From positions 1 through 64,000 of the forward strand of contig NZ_LAVS01000007.1 of NCBI RefSeq assembly GCF_000986865.1: a DNA stretch of 64,000 bases, written 5' to 3'. Below the pieces are notes generated by a model, which saw only the letters and a program-made list of their open reading frames with translations, searched no databases and was not told where the DNA came from. The stretch comes from Rheinheimera mesophila (GTDB lineage Bacteria; Pseudomonadota; Gammaproteobacteria; Enterobacterales; Alteromonadaceae). Positions within the stretch are counted from its first letter, which is position 1, and each line of letters begins with the position of its first letter. The position numbers and the translations under genes were made by a program. Positions 1 to 9,933 of the stretch are shown piece after piece.

Positions 1-67
1 GTATTTGTCCTACTATTGTCCCGAATTAGCTTGATTCGATGTAAGCATGCACGGAATGGAGTTTTTT

Positions 68-883
68 ATGCCTGCCAATGACAACGTCCTGCAGAGAAAC
101 AATGTCAAAATCATAGGCACTGGCCAGCAGGTGATGCTGATGGCGCATGGTTTTGGTTGTAACCAGTTGATGTGGCGTTTTTTAACTCCAGAGCTGAGTA
201 GCCAGTACAAGCTAGTGCTGTTTGATTATGTTGGGTCGGGTGGCTCTAATCTGGCAGCGTATTCCAGACAAAAATACTCTGATCTGGAAGGCTATGCTCA
301 GGACTTAGTCGATATTTGTAACAGGCTGGATTTAAGCAATGTGGTGCTGGTTGGCCATTCAGTCAGCAGTATGATTAGCTTAATTGCCGCCCGGCAAATT
401 CCAGAGCGTATACATAGCCTGGTGATGGTCTGCCCGTCGCCTTGTTTTTTAAATCATCCACCTGATTATCTGGGTGGTTTTAATCAGAGCGACTTAACAG
501 AGCTAATTGATCTGATGGATAAAAACTATATTGGCTGGGCGCAGTATCTGGCACCTTTGGTGGCAGGCACGACAGACAAAGACCTTGTCAGCACTGAGCT
601 GAGCGAAAGCTTCTGCAGCACCAATCCTATTACCGCCAAAAACTTTGCCAAGGCGACTTTTTTCTCCGATTACCGTGCTTTATTGCCCCTGAATACTCAT
701 CCTGTATTGTTGCTGCAAAGCCAAACCGACGCTCTGGCTTCTATGTTTATTGGCCAATACATGCAAAAACACCTGCCCCACAGTCAGTTACAGGTGGTGC
801 AAGCGAAAGGCCATTGTTTACATATGACGCATCCAAAGCAGGTTGCAGAGCATATTCAGCACTTTATGCAGTCCTTACAATAA
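68..883 (+). CDS. RsbQ-like alpha/beta hydrolase
   Basis: A 271-residue alpha/beta hydrolase closely resembling Bacillus RsbQ over its whole length. The HGFG oxyanion segment lies near residue 27, the nucleophile elbow GHSVS puts the catalytic Ser at 98, an Asp follows in the QTDA segment, and the His is in the late KGHC segment. In Bacillus, RsbQ supplies a small hydrophobic ligand to the PAS sensor of RsbP. Here the next gene, 14 bases downstream, also begins with a PAS-like region, so the pair probably works the same way (inference). I chose the ATG at 68 because a GGAG lies about six bases upstream; an in-frame ATG at 47 has no such site. The protein is cytoplasmic, with no signal peptide. 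Confident on family, moderate on role. Confidence 0.88.
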   Translation: MPANDNVLQRNNVKIIGTGQQVMLMAHGFGCNQLMWRFLTPELSSQYKLVLFDYVGSGGSNLAAYSRQKYSDLEGYAQDLVDICNRLDLSNVVLVGHSVSSMISLIAARQIPERIHSLVMVCPSPCFLNHPPDYLGGFNQSDLTELIDLMDKNYIGWAQYLAPLVAGTTDKDLVSTELSESFCSTNPITAKNFAKATFFSDYRALLPLNTHPVLLLQSQTDALASMFIGQYMQKHLPHSQLQVVQAKGHCLHMTHPKQVAEHIQHFMQSLQ

Positions 884-897
884 GGTAAAAGCGCAGT

Positions 898-1794
898 ATG
901 AAGACTGAATTTGCTCTGGACGATTTCCCTGCTGGTTTAGTGGTCACTACCTTGGAAGAGCGCGAAATTCTGTTTGCCAACCGATATTTTTATCAAATCA
1001 GTCAGCAACAACCTCAAACTGGCGCCCGTATTGGATTGGCTTTTACTGCGGCGTCCAAAATTATTATCGAAAGTTTTGTCATGCCTATGCTGCTGCACCA
1101 AGGCCATTGCACCGAAATTCAGTTAAGTCTTCAGATGGAAGCCGCTGAACCTGTGCCAGTGCTGGTGAATGCCCGGGTAATTCAAGACGCCGATCGCAAA
1201 TTAATTTATTGGGTGATTAGCATAGCGCAACAGCGCGACAGCTTGTATCAGGAACTGGTGAACCTGCGAAACGACTTAGAGCAACGAGCCGAAAAGCTGG
1301 AGGTGTTATCACAAACGGATGAATTAACAGGCTTGCTGAACCGCAGAGCTTTTATCTCCAGAGCCGGTACTTTGATTAAACAGGCATTGCGCCATAAACT
1401 GTCTTACGCTTTTTTCATGATCGACATCGACCATTTCAAACAAATCAACGACCAGCATGGTCACGACGTGGGAGATGATGTCTTACATCAGGTAGCACAG
1501 TTATTGGCCAGTAACAGCAGAGCAGACGACATTTTGGCCCGGATTGGCGGCGAAGAGTTTGCTATGATCACGCTGAATCAAAACCATGAATCTCCCATCC
1601 AATTTGCCGAAAGAATACTGACCCTACTTAGAGCTGAAAAAATTCAGGGGATCAAGGTAACCGTCAGCCTGGGTCTGGCAATTTCCGCCAAAGCCAGTTT
1701 TGAGCAGTTATACAAAGGCGCAGATATTCTACTGTACGAAGCAAAAAACCAGGGCCGCAACAGACTGGTGTGGCGGGATATTGATGGGGAGTGA
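898..1794 (+). CDS. PAS-GGDEF diguanylate cyclase
   Basis: A 298-residue predicted diguanylate cyclase that would make cyclic di-GMP from two GTP. Residues 1-110 look like a PAS sensor, 112-136 form a short helical linker, and the rest is a GGDEF domain. The signature is GGEEF at 217-221, and an RxxD inhibitory-site motif (RADD) lies just before it, so the domain looks active and product-inhibited. No membrane segment is visible, so it should be cytosolic. It follows the RsbQ-like hydrolase by 14 bases and is surely cotranscribed. The arrangement resembles RsbQ-RsbP with the phosphatase output replaced by a GGDEF output. That functional pairing is inferred from order and family knowledge. Confidence 0.9.
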   Translation: MKTEFALDDFPAGLVVTTLEEREILFANRYFYQISQQQPQTGARIGLAFTAASKIIIESFVMPMLLHQGHCTEIQLSLQMEAAEPVPVLVNARVIQDADRKLIYWVISIAQQRDSLYQELVNLRNDLEQRAEKLEVLSQTDELTGLLNRRAFISRAGTLIKQALRHKLSYAFFMIDIDHFKQINDQHGHDVGDDVLHQVAQLLASNSRADDILARIGGEEFAMITLNQNHESPIQFAERILTLLRAEKIQGIKVTVSLGLAISAKASFEQLYKGADILLYEAKNQGRNRLVWRDIDGE

Positions 1795-1968
1795 ATCAAT
1801 ATCAGCCGGATATGCATTTGACCAAGTTATCACTTTGAAGCATTTATCAACGTCTTATTTTCTTTGTCTTTCAATCAGATCGCTGGCTGTTTCTAATGTG
1901 ATACAGTAATCTACAGTCTGAAGTTCCAAGCAATGTTGGTTATCTTGGATCATTTAAGGGATTAATTG

Positions 1969-3576
1969 ATGCGTCTTAGTGAAGTTCTTGGCGTTTTATC
2001 TAAAGCCTCGCCGTATGCAGTGAAAACAGAACGTGAGTTTGAAATATCTTTAGGTTTGGATGAAGTTAAAAATTATCTTTATATCGAAACAGATATTGAG
2101 AAAGACTTCCAAGACCAACTGAATTCTCTGAGCTTTGGCGAAAAAAAGGTTATTTTCCTCTGTGGTAGCAGTGGCGACGGTAAATCTGAGATTCTAACCC
2201 GCTACAGCAAAGCCTTCTCCCATAAAGCACATTTTCATCTTGACGCCACCCACAGTTTTGGGCCTAAAGAAACTGCTATTGAAAGATTGAACAAAGTTTT
2301 ATCAGATTATTCGGCAGGCTCTAAAGCACTTGTTGTGGGCATAAATACAGGTATGTTGGGTAATTATGCTGAAGAAGGAATTGATGATTCCGCCAAGCAA
2401 GCCATAAAGTTATATCTTGATTCTGGTAAACAAACTCAAGGATATACATTTCTTGATTTTGAACACTACCCTAAGTTCAAGCTGGAATCTCGCCGCTATA
2501 GTTCACGATTTACTGAAGATCTACTTACGCGACTTACTGCCCCAGAAAATAACATCATCCGACAGTATTACGACAAAGAATTGATGTATCCACAGGTCGA
2601 TTCATTGCTGTGCGCAAACTACCGTTTGTTATCGCTGCCGTCGGTGCAAAAGTTGGTAGTCGAATCACTATTTAAAGCGCGTTTGATGAGGGATCAGTTT
2701 CTGACAGCTAGAGCATTGCTTGATTTTGTGTATCACTTATTGGCAGGTTCTAACTATATTTCTGAAAATCTATTCACATGTAATGACAGCGAAATTGTAA
2801 GCAAAATAGCTGATTTTGATCCCGCTTTGTTGCGCACAAAATTGATTGACCAGTTTGTTTTGAGTCACAAACTGGATATCAAAGAACCTGAATTCGAGTC
2901 TTTTAAACAGACACTTAAAGCTGAAGGATTCGATCTTCGTCGTATCCGGACTGCAGAAAGTTATATTCGGCTATTTTATCTACTGCAAAACGAAGACATG
3001 GGAAATAACTACCATCACCGCTTTAAGTCAGATTTCAATGACTCGTTATTGGACAAGTACGCAACTATATGGCGTTTGCATCGTTCCCCTGATGATGCTG
3101 AAGCTAGAGTTCAATTGAAAGAGTTTTATCGGGAAGTACTGCTTAACGCGTTAAGTCGCTACAACAACAGAAATGCTCCGCAGCTGGGCAAAGATGAACT
3201 GTTGCTTGCTACTCGTAACGGTTTTCATGTGGCAGCGCAGGTTGATGTAAAGCAAGATAACAATGCTATTAAAAACGAAGCTAAAACTGACCTAGAGCAT
3301 GTGGGATACTTTTCTGCGTTCCTACGGGTGGATGAACAGCCCTTAAAGCCTGTTCCAATCAATATCAACTTCTTGGGGTTACTACACCGAATAGTCGAGG
3401 GTTACCAACCTAATAAACATGATAAAAACGCAATAGTATTATTGGACGAATTAGTTGAACAACTTCATGAGCTTGCCAGTAAGTCAAAAACCTTGTTTAT
3501 CACAAAGGAATCACAGCGTTTCAGGTTGTACGATGCAGAAAGTAATGGCACCGAACTAGAAGTGAGTGGGAGCTAA
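1969..3576 (+). CDS. dptF: DNA phosphorothioation-dependent restriction protein DptF
   Basis: A 535-residue protein matching the DptF/DndF family, the P-loop component of the restriction module that works with PT modification. A Walker A motif GSSGDGKS lies at residues 66-73, directly followed by an ATPase-like beta/alpha pattern. Family knowledge: DptF acts with DptG and DptH to restrict DNA lacking phosphorothioates. The ATG at 1969 is chosen because AAGGG lies eight bases upstream; a TTG immediately before it is a possible alternative. It is first of a tight operon, with dptG two bases after its stop. The 174 bases before it presumably hold the promoter, but I could not pick convincing -35/-10 boxes. 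Confidence 0.9.
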   Translation: MRLSEVLGVLSKASPYAVKTEREFEISLGLDEVKNYLYIETDIEKDFQDQLNSLSFGEKKVIFLCGSSGDGKSEILTRYSKAFSHKAHFHLDATHSFGPKETAIERLNKVLSDYSAGSKALVVGINTGMLGNYAEEGIDDSAKQAIKLYLDSGKQTQGYTFLDFEHYPKFKLESRRYSSRFTEDLLTRLTAPENNIIRQYYDKELMYPQVDSLLCANYRLLSLPSVQKLVVESLFKARLMRDQFLTARALLDFVYHLLAGSNYISENLFTCNDSEIVSKIADFDPALLRTKLIDQFVLSHKLDIKEPEFESFKQTLKAEGFDLRRIRTAESYIRLFYLLQNEDMGNNYHHRFKSDFNDSLLDKYATIWRLHRSPDDAEARVQLKEFYREVLLNALSRYNNRNAPQLGKDELLLATRNGFHVAAQVDVKQDNNAIKNEAKTDLEHVGYFSAFLRVDEQPLKPVPININFLGLLHRIVEGYQPNKHDKNAIVLLDELVEQLHELASKSKTLFITKESQRFRLYDAESNGTELEVSGS

Positions 3577-3578
3577 AA

Positions 3579-4886
3579 ATGTACTTAACTAAAGAATTGG
3601 CTGTCACGAAAAATAAACTCACAACTTATTTCCCGTTACGAACTAAAGACGAACGTAAGGAATTTGATTGGAACAGTATTCTAGGGCAAGTCATTGCTGA
3701 GGTTTATCGCAAAGAGCTGAAAAATAAAGATTTTGAGCATTTCGAAAGTCTATGTGAGGCTGAGTTAAAAAAACGTTTGGATGACCCAGGATTCTGGAGC
3801 GTGATACAGCAAATGTATTTTGCCCAAAAGGATGCTTTAAAAATTGCTCCTGAGTTTTTGCTGTTTCTATCGGAACAAAAAGAAGATAACCAACATAATA
3901 AACGGATCGGTAAAATGTTTACCAATATGCTGGAAGATACCAGCTTGGTTCGTCTGAAGCCTATTCGATTAAATTTTCTGGAACAGGTCATTTATGATGT
4001 TCTACTCGAACAAGCGTTAAAACCAGAAAAAGAGATAAAGCGTGTCGAAGCTAAAGAAGAAGTTTATTTACCTTTTTTGGCTGTAAGTTTTAAACAAGAT
4101 TTAAAGTTCCTTAGCTCTAAACCCAGATACTTGCTAGAAAGCTTTAATAGTTTCCTGAAATTATATGGCTTTTTGTATACAAGCCAGCTTGCCCATAACT
4201 TAGTGAATTGGGATCAAGGAGAGCCTAAACCAATACCCAATTATCTTATTTTGGATATTGAAAAAGCCAGCCAAGAGCGGCGTGAAGTAAAAGACTATGG
4301 CTATAAGCAGCTTTATAAGCACGTACATCGTATTTTCCCTTTCCTGACCATGTCAGAAATGTTGCAATCTGACAAAGATGTCGTGAAGCCTTTGTGGGCT
4401 CTGGCTGACAGCATTAGATCTAGTGATTGGGCATTAAATCAGCTCAATCTTTTTGCTGTTGATTTTATAAGTGAAAGGCAATTGAAGACCGGAGCTTTAC
4501 CAAAAGCGAGCGCTATAGAAGCTTTACGTCAGGTACTCAGGCTATCTTTAGAGCAATTTAAGACGGGTAACAAAGACAAAGATGATATCAACACCAACTT
4601 TGCGAAGGCCACTTTGAAGTTGCTTTGTACCGACTTTATTCAACAAAGAGGCTCTGCAGGATCAACTTTGGTTATTAACCAGGATTATTTATTGTTATTA
4701 ACCAATCTAGCTATTGGCGACCAAGAAAAACTGAGATTAAACGAATTAATGAAGTCTTTTGAGACAAGAGGTGTGTACTTTGATAAGCAAAGTCAAAGTG
4801 AGATTGTGCAGTTTTACGAACGGATCGGTAACGTCGAAAGGATGAGTGACAGTGGGGACGCAGTTTATGTCAGAAAAACAGTTTGA
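3579..4886 (+). CDS. dptG: DNA phosphorothioation-dependent restriction protein DptG
   Basis: A 435-residue protein recognised as DptG/DndG from its position between DptF and DptH and from its overall character: soluble, helical, rich in Lys, Glu and Leu, with no obvious enzymatic motif. In characterised systems DptG is an essential partner in the restriction complex rather than a known catalyst. Its ATG is two bases after the dptF stop. Its 3' end overlaps the start of dptH by about 20 bases, which suggests translational coupling and fixed stoichiometry. No membrane segments are visible. Family assignment leans partly on context. Confidence 0.85.
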   Translation: MYLTKELAVTKNKLTTYFPLRTKDERKEFDWNSILGQVIAEVYRKELKNKDFEHFESLCEAELKKRLDDPGFWSVIQQMYFAQKDALKIAPEFLLFLSEQKEDNQHNKRIGKMFTNMLEDTSLVRLKPIRLNFLEQVIYDVLLEQALKPEKEIKRVEAKEEVYLPFLAVSFKQDLKFLSSKPRYLLESFNSFLKLYGFLYTSQLAHNLVNWDQGEPKPIPNYLILDIEKASQERREVKDYGYKQLYKHVHRIFPFLTMSEMLQSDKDVVKPLWALADSIRSSDWALNQLNLFAVDFISERQLKTGALPKASAIEALRQVLRLSLEQFKTGNKDKDDINTNFAKATLKLLCTDFIQQRGSAGSTLVINQDYLLLLTNLAIGDQEKLRLNELMKSFETRGVYFDKQSQSEIVQFYERIGNVERMSDSGDAVYVRKTV

Positions 4887-7800
4887 GGATTTTTTAGTTG
4901 ACCAGTTGGTTCACTGGGGCAATGAGGAATTAAAAGCTGGTTTCCGCTATCAGTTTAAATCTCCTGACAACACAAATAGCGAAAAATTAGTTCAGGCGCT
5001 GTGGCATCGCCACGACGGTAACTTGGAGGATAATGGCACATCACTAAGTTATTTAATGATCAACGGAATTAGGTTGATCACCGTACTGCATGGTGCAAAC
5101 GACTCTGGATTTACCGAAAACTATATATCCCGATTACGTGATTTGGTGGCGTCCCAAAGCGGTGAGTTTCATTCGAGCGCTTTGCTGGTTATTCACAATA
5201 GCATGTTGGATACCATCATTAATTCAGCAGATGACTTAGCGCAACAAGACAAAGTTTGGCATCCGCTTGCGCTCAAAGAGAAGTTAAAAAGTCTGATTAA
5301 TCAGCTCGACCCTCGACGCCATGTTTCTCATAATTTGTTGAATCTGGTTTTTAAACAAATCATTGAAAATGGAGGAACAGTTTTTGGTTTCGGTGATTTG
5401 TATAAAGCGATACTCGATGGTGATTTGAAGTTTGACGAGCTGGGTTTGTTAAATGATTCAGAACTCATTAGATACGACGAAGATGGACAGATACAAAGCC
5501 GCTTGGACGAAAATCGCAGATTACATGAACGTATTGCCGAGATAACAGAGCGTTTTCCTAATGAACTGACTGAAAAATTAGCGGAGCTAGATTTCGGCGA
5601 AAGTTTCGTCGACAAATACTTCTCTGAACCTGAAAAATGGCGACAGGAGCTTGAATTAGAAGCTTGCTTACAAGAGCAGAAAAAGAATCGTGCCGCAGGC
5701 TTACAACTTGAAGCCGAAAGTACAGATGTCACATCTATTTTGATTCCGAGAGATAAAGCCAGCACTAAGGCAGGGAAGCGTGAGCGTCATTTACTTCTAG
5801 TACTGAACGAAGGTGCAACCGAAGTAGATTTTGAGCTGACCTTTGTCGGTGATACTGTTGAACGTAAAGAAGTGGAGATCAGGGAGCAGTCTGAAAATAA
5901 AGTCGAGATTGCTGGTATTAGTAACGCTGGTGGTAAACGCAGCCGTATAAAAATTCGCTGCGAACAGTTGGATAAACCACTGTTTTTTGCATTGAAACTT
6001 AAACGTGATAAAACATCTGAAAGCTACAACTTTAAAGTAGTTGTATTGCCTTTCTCTGATTTTCAAACCGATGAAATTGCTCATAACTTTTTGGTACAGC
6101 CAAAAGCAAAAAAGTTGCTGATTCAAACTGACGATAACAAGCTAAAAATTTCTGACTTAGAAAATTCAAGCCGGTTGGAGCAACTCGGGCAAGTGTTTGA
6201 AACTAAAACTACAGGTGCAATCGACTTTGAGTTAATGGCTAGCGAGTCTGCAGAGTTAAGTTTTACTGTAAAAACATCAGCTTTTAACCTAGATTTTGAG
6301 GTTGAAGGAGCAGTAGCTTCAGATAGCCTGACATTACCTTTACTGTTGGATTCAGATCGTTATTTGAGACTGTTTGATGCTGATTATTTCGGTGTGTTTA
6401 ATCGCTCAAAGAACAAGATTATTTTGGATAACCAAGAGGTCGCTCCAAAAGGTAGACGTCTGACATTATTGCAGTGGGAACATCAACTGGTTACCGAGCA
6501 GTTGCTTTATAGGCACGATGAAGCAACTCGCAATATTTCTGCTCTAGATTTGACTAGTTACCCAGCACTGCAATCTGCTTACCTTGCGTTATTTTCTGAA
6601 TTACAAACTCGCAGATCTTTACCATCTTTAAGTGGGTGGGATAGCGGCTATAGAGCACTTGTTAAGCATGTGGTCGAGCAGTTTTTTGCAGCGGTGTCTG
6701 ACATACAGCACAATGAAGTCCTCAGCAAAGAACAAAAACAACTAATGCATCTCGGGTTCTCAGTATTTGATGGCAACGACTTACTTACTCCATTACATCC
6801 TCTGGTACTTGCTTACTATTTATTTGTTGCTGAGCAAATTTCCCTAGATAAAGAAAAGACACAAAGCTTTGCCGAGCTACCACGTATTACTAAAGAACGA
6901 CTGAATGCACAAGGATTATTACCTTATGTATTTAATCCTCAACATGATTTTAGTTATGTTCAGGTTGAGCGAGATAATAGCTTTTGGATGCAATTAGTTG
7001 CTCAAAAAGACACAAGTTTTAGCTATGTGCGAAAACTAGTATTTGAGAAAGTCAGTGAATTCCAAAATGCATTTAGTATGTTGTTCAGCTCTGGGCCTAA
7101 AGCTAAGTTACTCATTAATTCGGTAAATAATCACGATAACTCTGATTTGTTTATGGGGTTAGTAGACTTAGTTAAAACTTTAAAAGACAAAGTGCCTTAC
7201 ATTCACGTGAGTGTTTACGACGACAAGCTGGAATACAATGAATTCGATCGCTTTGCTGACATTGGCAAGCATGAAGAACTCAAGCAACGTTATGAACTCG
7301 ACAAAGGAAAAGCCAGAGAATACGCCGATCTGGTTGTTGATTTACTGCGCACTCGTTTGACTTACAGTAAGTTTGAAAATACGGCTGTTGCATCGCAAAA
7401 CTATGCTCACATTAGTTTCTTCCGTAACAACCAGCGGGTTGAGCGAACAGATATCGACCCCGAACAAGAGCTTAGTGGTGTCGTATGTAATGGATTAATT
7501 GCTGGCGAGGCTGCAGACAATAAACAGGATAGTTACTTTACAGCATTTGGTTTAAAAGGTGTGGAAACTGACCAGCTGGTCCATTTGCAGTTAGCACGTG
7601 ATTACAACAGATTACTGAAACCAGCCTTTAAAACTAATGAACAGCACGGTAACGCGAAATCGACTGCTTTGGCGGTTAATGATGCATTTAGAACTTTATT
7701 GGAACGCTCATACGATAGTTCTATCTGGACTTGTATTATTGACCCTAAAGTAACCTTGGATTTCTTTGAAAGCTCCAAAGACGTGGTGTTGATTCATTAC

Positions 7801-9933
7801 TCAGACAACTATACCAACTCGACAAATTACGACGCTATTACGGTCACAAAACAAACGGATCTTTATCGCAAGGTATTAGAACGTGACGAACAAGGTGGCC
7901 ACATTGAAGAGTTTAATGCTTTCAATGGCGAGTGGTTACTGAAGATGATCACCGACCGCGACACTGAACGCAAAGCCAAGCGAGGCATTATCGGCGCGTA
8001 CAAGTATGTGAATAGTTTACTTGCCAAGTCTGATATCACTTGGGTTCCGTTATCCATTGCTGAGATTGTTCGTGTCGCAGGCAATATAGGATTGAAGATC
8101 AGTGAATCAGATTTCGCCCGTAAAGTGCAAGGCTATAAACAGGGCGCCATATCAGATGACGTATTATTTGCCGGCTTCAAGGACGACAAGTTGTATTTGC
8201 TGCCGCTAGAAGTGAAAACCGGTAAACGGCAAACGCATACCAAAGGCTACATACAAGCAAAAGAGTTAAAGCGCTATTTTGCTGAAGACTTGTTGGGGCG
8301 CGATGATCTGGCTGGTTGGTTATATCGTGGTTTGTTTGCCCGCCAGGTATTGATGCAGGTTGAAAAATACCGTTTGTATAGTCTGTACGAGCAGGATTAC
8401 TTTGAGCCTATTACTTCAAAACGGGAATGGTGGTTAAAAGGACAATACAGTATTGGTGAGTTAGCTGACTACCCTGAAGGTTTTCTTCTGGTGAACGTAG
8501 AGGATAACTTCTTTTCCGCCCCTTGTTTTACAGAAGAACAGGGTATTTTAAAAATTGAGTTACCCAGTGGCTTGTTGTCTGATCTTATTAAACGCCCGTT
8601 AAAAACTATGTTGGCAACAGCCAGCGTAGAGACATTGTTTCATATACCTGAACAGTATCTGCTGGGTCCTCACCACGCTGAAGCGGTCTCAGAACAGCCA
8701 GTATATCAGGCGAATATGGGGACGGAATTAAGGCAAGCGGCTGAGACATATACTGGAGAACAGCCGAAACCTGAGATCCTGCCACAAGTGATTATTGCGG
8801 AAAAAGAGCCGTTAAAAGTATTGTTTGGACACGATGCTCGAAATGATAAGCCGCTGTACTGGGAGCCCACGAATACAGCCCGCTTTATGAATACCAACAC
8901 AGGTATTATCGGCACTATGGGTACGGGAAAAACTCAGTTTACCAAAGCAATGATTACCCAGTTGCATCGTAATCAGCATCACAACGTCAATAGTGCACCT
9001 ATAGGCATGCTGATTTTTGACTATAAATCAGATTATGTTGACGATGCCTTTATCAACGCGACTAATGCCAAAAAGTACAAGCTGTTTAAATTGCCTTATA
9101 ACCCGCTAAGTTTATTTGGTGACACACCCATGTTGCCAATTCATACCGCTGCGGGCTTTTCAGAAACTATGGCAAAAGCCTATGGCTTGGGACCGAAACA
9201 GCAGTTAAAACTAGAGAACCTTATTTTAGAGGCTTATACCTCTGCGGGTATTACACCTGAAGATGCGTCGAGCTGGCATAAGCCCGCTCCCACCATTGAA
9301 GATATTTGGGCGTTATTTATCGCACAGGAAAAAGTTGAGGAAGATTCGCTTTACGCAGCCTTGTCAAAATTGGCACGCTTTAAGATCTTCGAATCAATAC
9401 CTGAGAATATGACCAGCCTTTACGAACTTACGTCTGGTATTACCGTGATTGAGTTGGCAGGCTACCCTTCAGAAATCCAAAATCTGGTAGTGGCGCTTAC
9501 TTTGGACTTGTTCTACTCGCAAATGCAAAAACGCGGCAAGCCAAAAGTGCAGGCAGATTACCGCCAAATTACCAAGATGATTCTGGTTGATGAAGCTGAT
9601 AACTTTATGTCGCAAAACTTCAATAGCTTGCGCAGAATTTTAAAAGAAGGGCGTGAATATGGAGTGGGGGTGGTGTTGTCGACTCAAGATATTACTCACT
9701 TCAAAACTGGTGAGAATAACTACGCCTCATATATCCTGACCTGGGTTATTCACCGTGTAGCAGAGATCCGAAATGCCGATATCAAAGCAATATTTAACGT
9801 GGATGATAAAGGCGAACAAGAGAATCTAATGGAAGCCGTTCGCAGGTTGGAAAAGCATTTCAGCTTATATATCGATGGTAAAAAGACACTAACAAAAATG
9901 AGAGATAAAGCGTTTTGGGAGCTTGTTGGATGA
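4867..9933 (+). CDS. dptH: DNA phosphorothioation-dependent restriction protein DptH (ATPase, nuclease-like segment)
   Basis: A very large protein of 1688 residues, the DptH/DndH subunit. The C-terminal third is a HerA/FtsK-like P-loop ATPase with Walker A GTMGTGKT at 1349-1356 and Walker B ILVDEAD around 1572-1578. Upstream, around 1097-1117, there is a pattern typical of PD-(D/E)XK nucleases: Asp1097-Asp1098, then a strand ending Glu1115-Val-Lys1117, then a helix containing Gln. This would put nuclease and translocase activity in one chain (inference). The ATG at 4867 has GGGGA eight bases upstream and is preferred over GTGs at 4846 and 4852. The stop overlaps the ATG of the next gene in an ATGA junction, so the DUF262 gene is part of this operon. 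Confidence 0.9.
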   Translation: MSEKQFEDFLVDQLVHWGNEELKAGFRYQFKSPDNTNSEKLVQALWHRHDGNLEDNGTSLSYLMINGIRLITVLHGANDSGFTENYISRLRDLVASQSGEFHSSALLVIHNSMLDTIINSADDLAQQDKVWHPLALKEKLKSLINQLDPRRHVSHNLLNLVFKQIIENGGTVFGFGDLYKAILDGDLKFDELGLLNDSELIRYDEDGQIQSRLDENRRLHERIAEITERFPNELTEKLAELDFGESFVDKYFSEPEKWRQELELEACLQEQKKNRAAGLQLEAESTDVTSILIPRDKASTKAGKRERHLLLVLNEGATEVDFELTFVGDTVERKEVEIREQSENKVEIAGISNAGGKRSRIKIRCEQLDKPLFFALKLKRDKTSESYNFKVVVLPFSDFQTDEIAHNFLVQPKAKKLLIQTDDNKLKISDLENSSRLEQLGQVFETKTTGAIDFELMASESAELSFTVKTSAFNLDFEVEGAVASDSLTLPLLLDSDRYLRLFDADYFGVFNRSKNKIILDNQEVAPKGRRLTLLQWEHQLVTEQLLYRHDEATRNISALDLTSYPALQSAYLALFSELQTRRSLPSLSGWDSGYRALVKHVVEQFFAAVSDIQHNEVLSKEQKQLMHLGFSVFDGNDLLTPLHPLVLAYYLFVAEQISLDKEKTQSFAELPRITKERLNAQGLLPYVFNPQHDFSYVQVERDNSFWMQLVAQKDTSFSYVRKLVFEKVSEFQNAFSMLFSSGPKAKLLINSVNNHDNSDLFMGLVDLVKTLKDKVPYIHVSVYDDKLEYNEFDRFADIGKHEELKQRYELDKGKAREYADLVVDLLRTRLTYSKFENTAVASQNYAHISFFRNNQRVERTDIDPEQELSGVVCNGLIAGEAADNKQDSYFTAFGLKGVETDQLVHLQLARDYNRLLKPAFKTNEQHGNAKSTALAVNDAFRTLLERSYDSSIWTCIIDPKVTLDFFESSKDVVLIHYSDNYTNSTNYDAITVTKQTDLYRKVLERDEQGGHIEEFNAFNGEWLLKMITDRDTERKAKRGIIGAYKYVNSLLAKSDITWVPLSIAEIVRVAGNIGLKISESDFARKVQGYKQGAISDDVLFAGFKDDKLYLLPLEVKTGKRQTHTKGYIQAKELKRYFAEDLLGRDDLAGWLYRGLFARQVLMQVEKYRLYSLYEQDYFEPITSKREWWLKGQYSIGELADYPEGFLLVNVEDNFFSAPCFTEEQGILKIELPSGLLSDLIKRPLKTMLATASVETLFHIPEQYLLGPHHAEAVSEQPVYQANMGTELRQAAETYTGEQPKPEILPQVIIAEKEPLKVLFGHDARNDKPLYWEPTNTARFMNTNTGIIGTMGTGKTQFTKAMITQLHRNQHHNVNSAPIGMLIFDYKSDYVDDAFINATNAKKYKLFKLPYNPLSLFGDTPMLPIHTAAGFSETMAKAYGLGPKQQLKLENLILEAYTSAGITPEDASSWHKPAPTIEDIWALFIAQEKVEEDSLYAALSKLARFKIFESIPENMTSLYELTSGITVIELAGYPSEIQNLVVALTLDLFYSQMQKRGKPKVQADYRQITKMILVDEADNFMSQNFNSLRRILKEGREYGVGVVLSTQDITHFKTGENNYASYILTWVIHRVAEIRNADIKAIFNVDDKGEQENLMEAVRRLEKHFSLYIDGKKTLTKMRDKAFWELVG

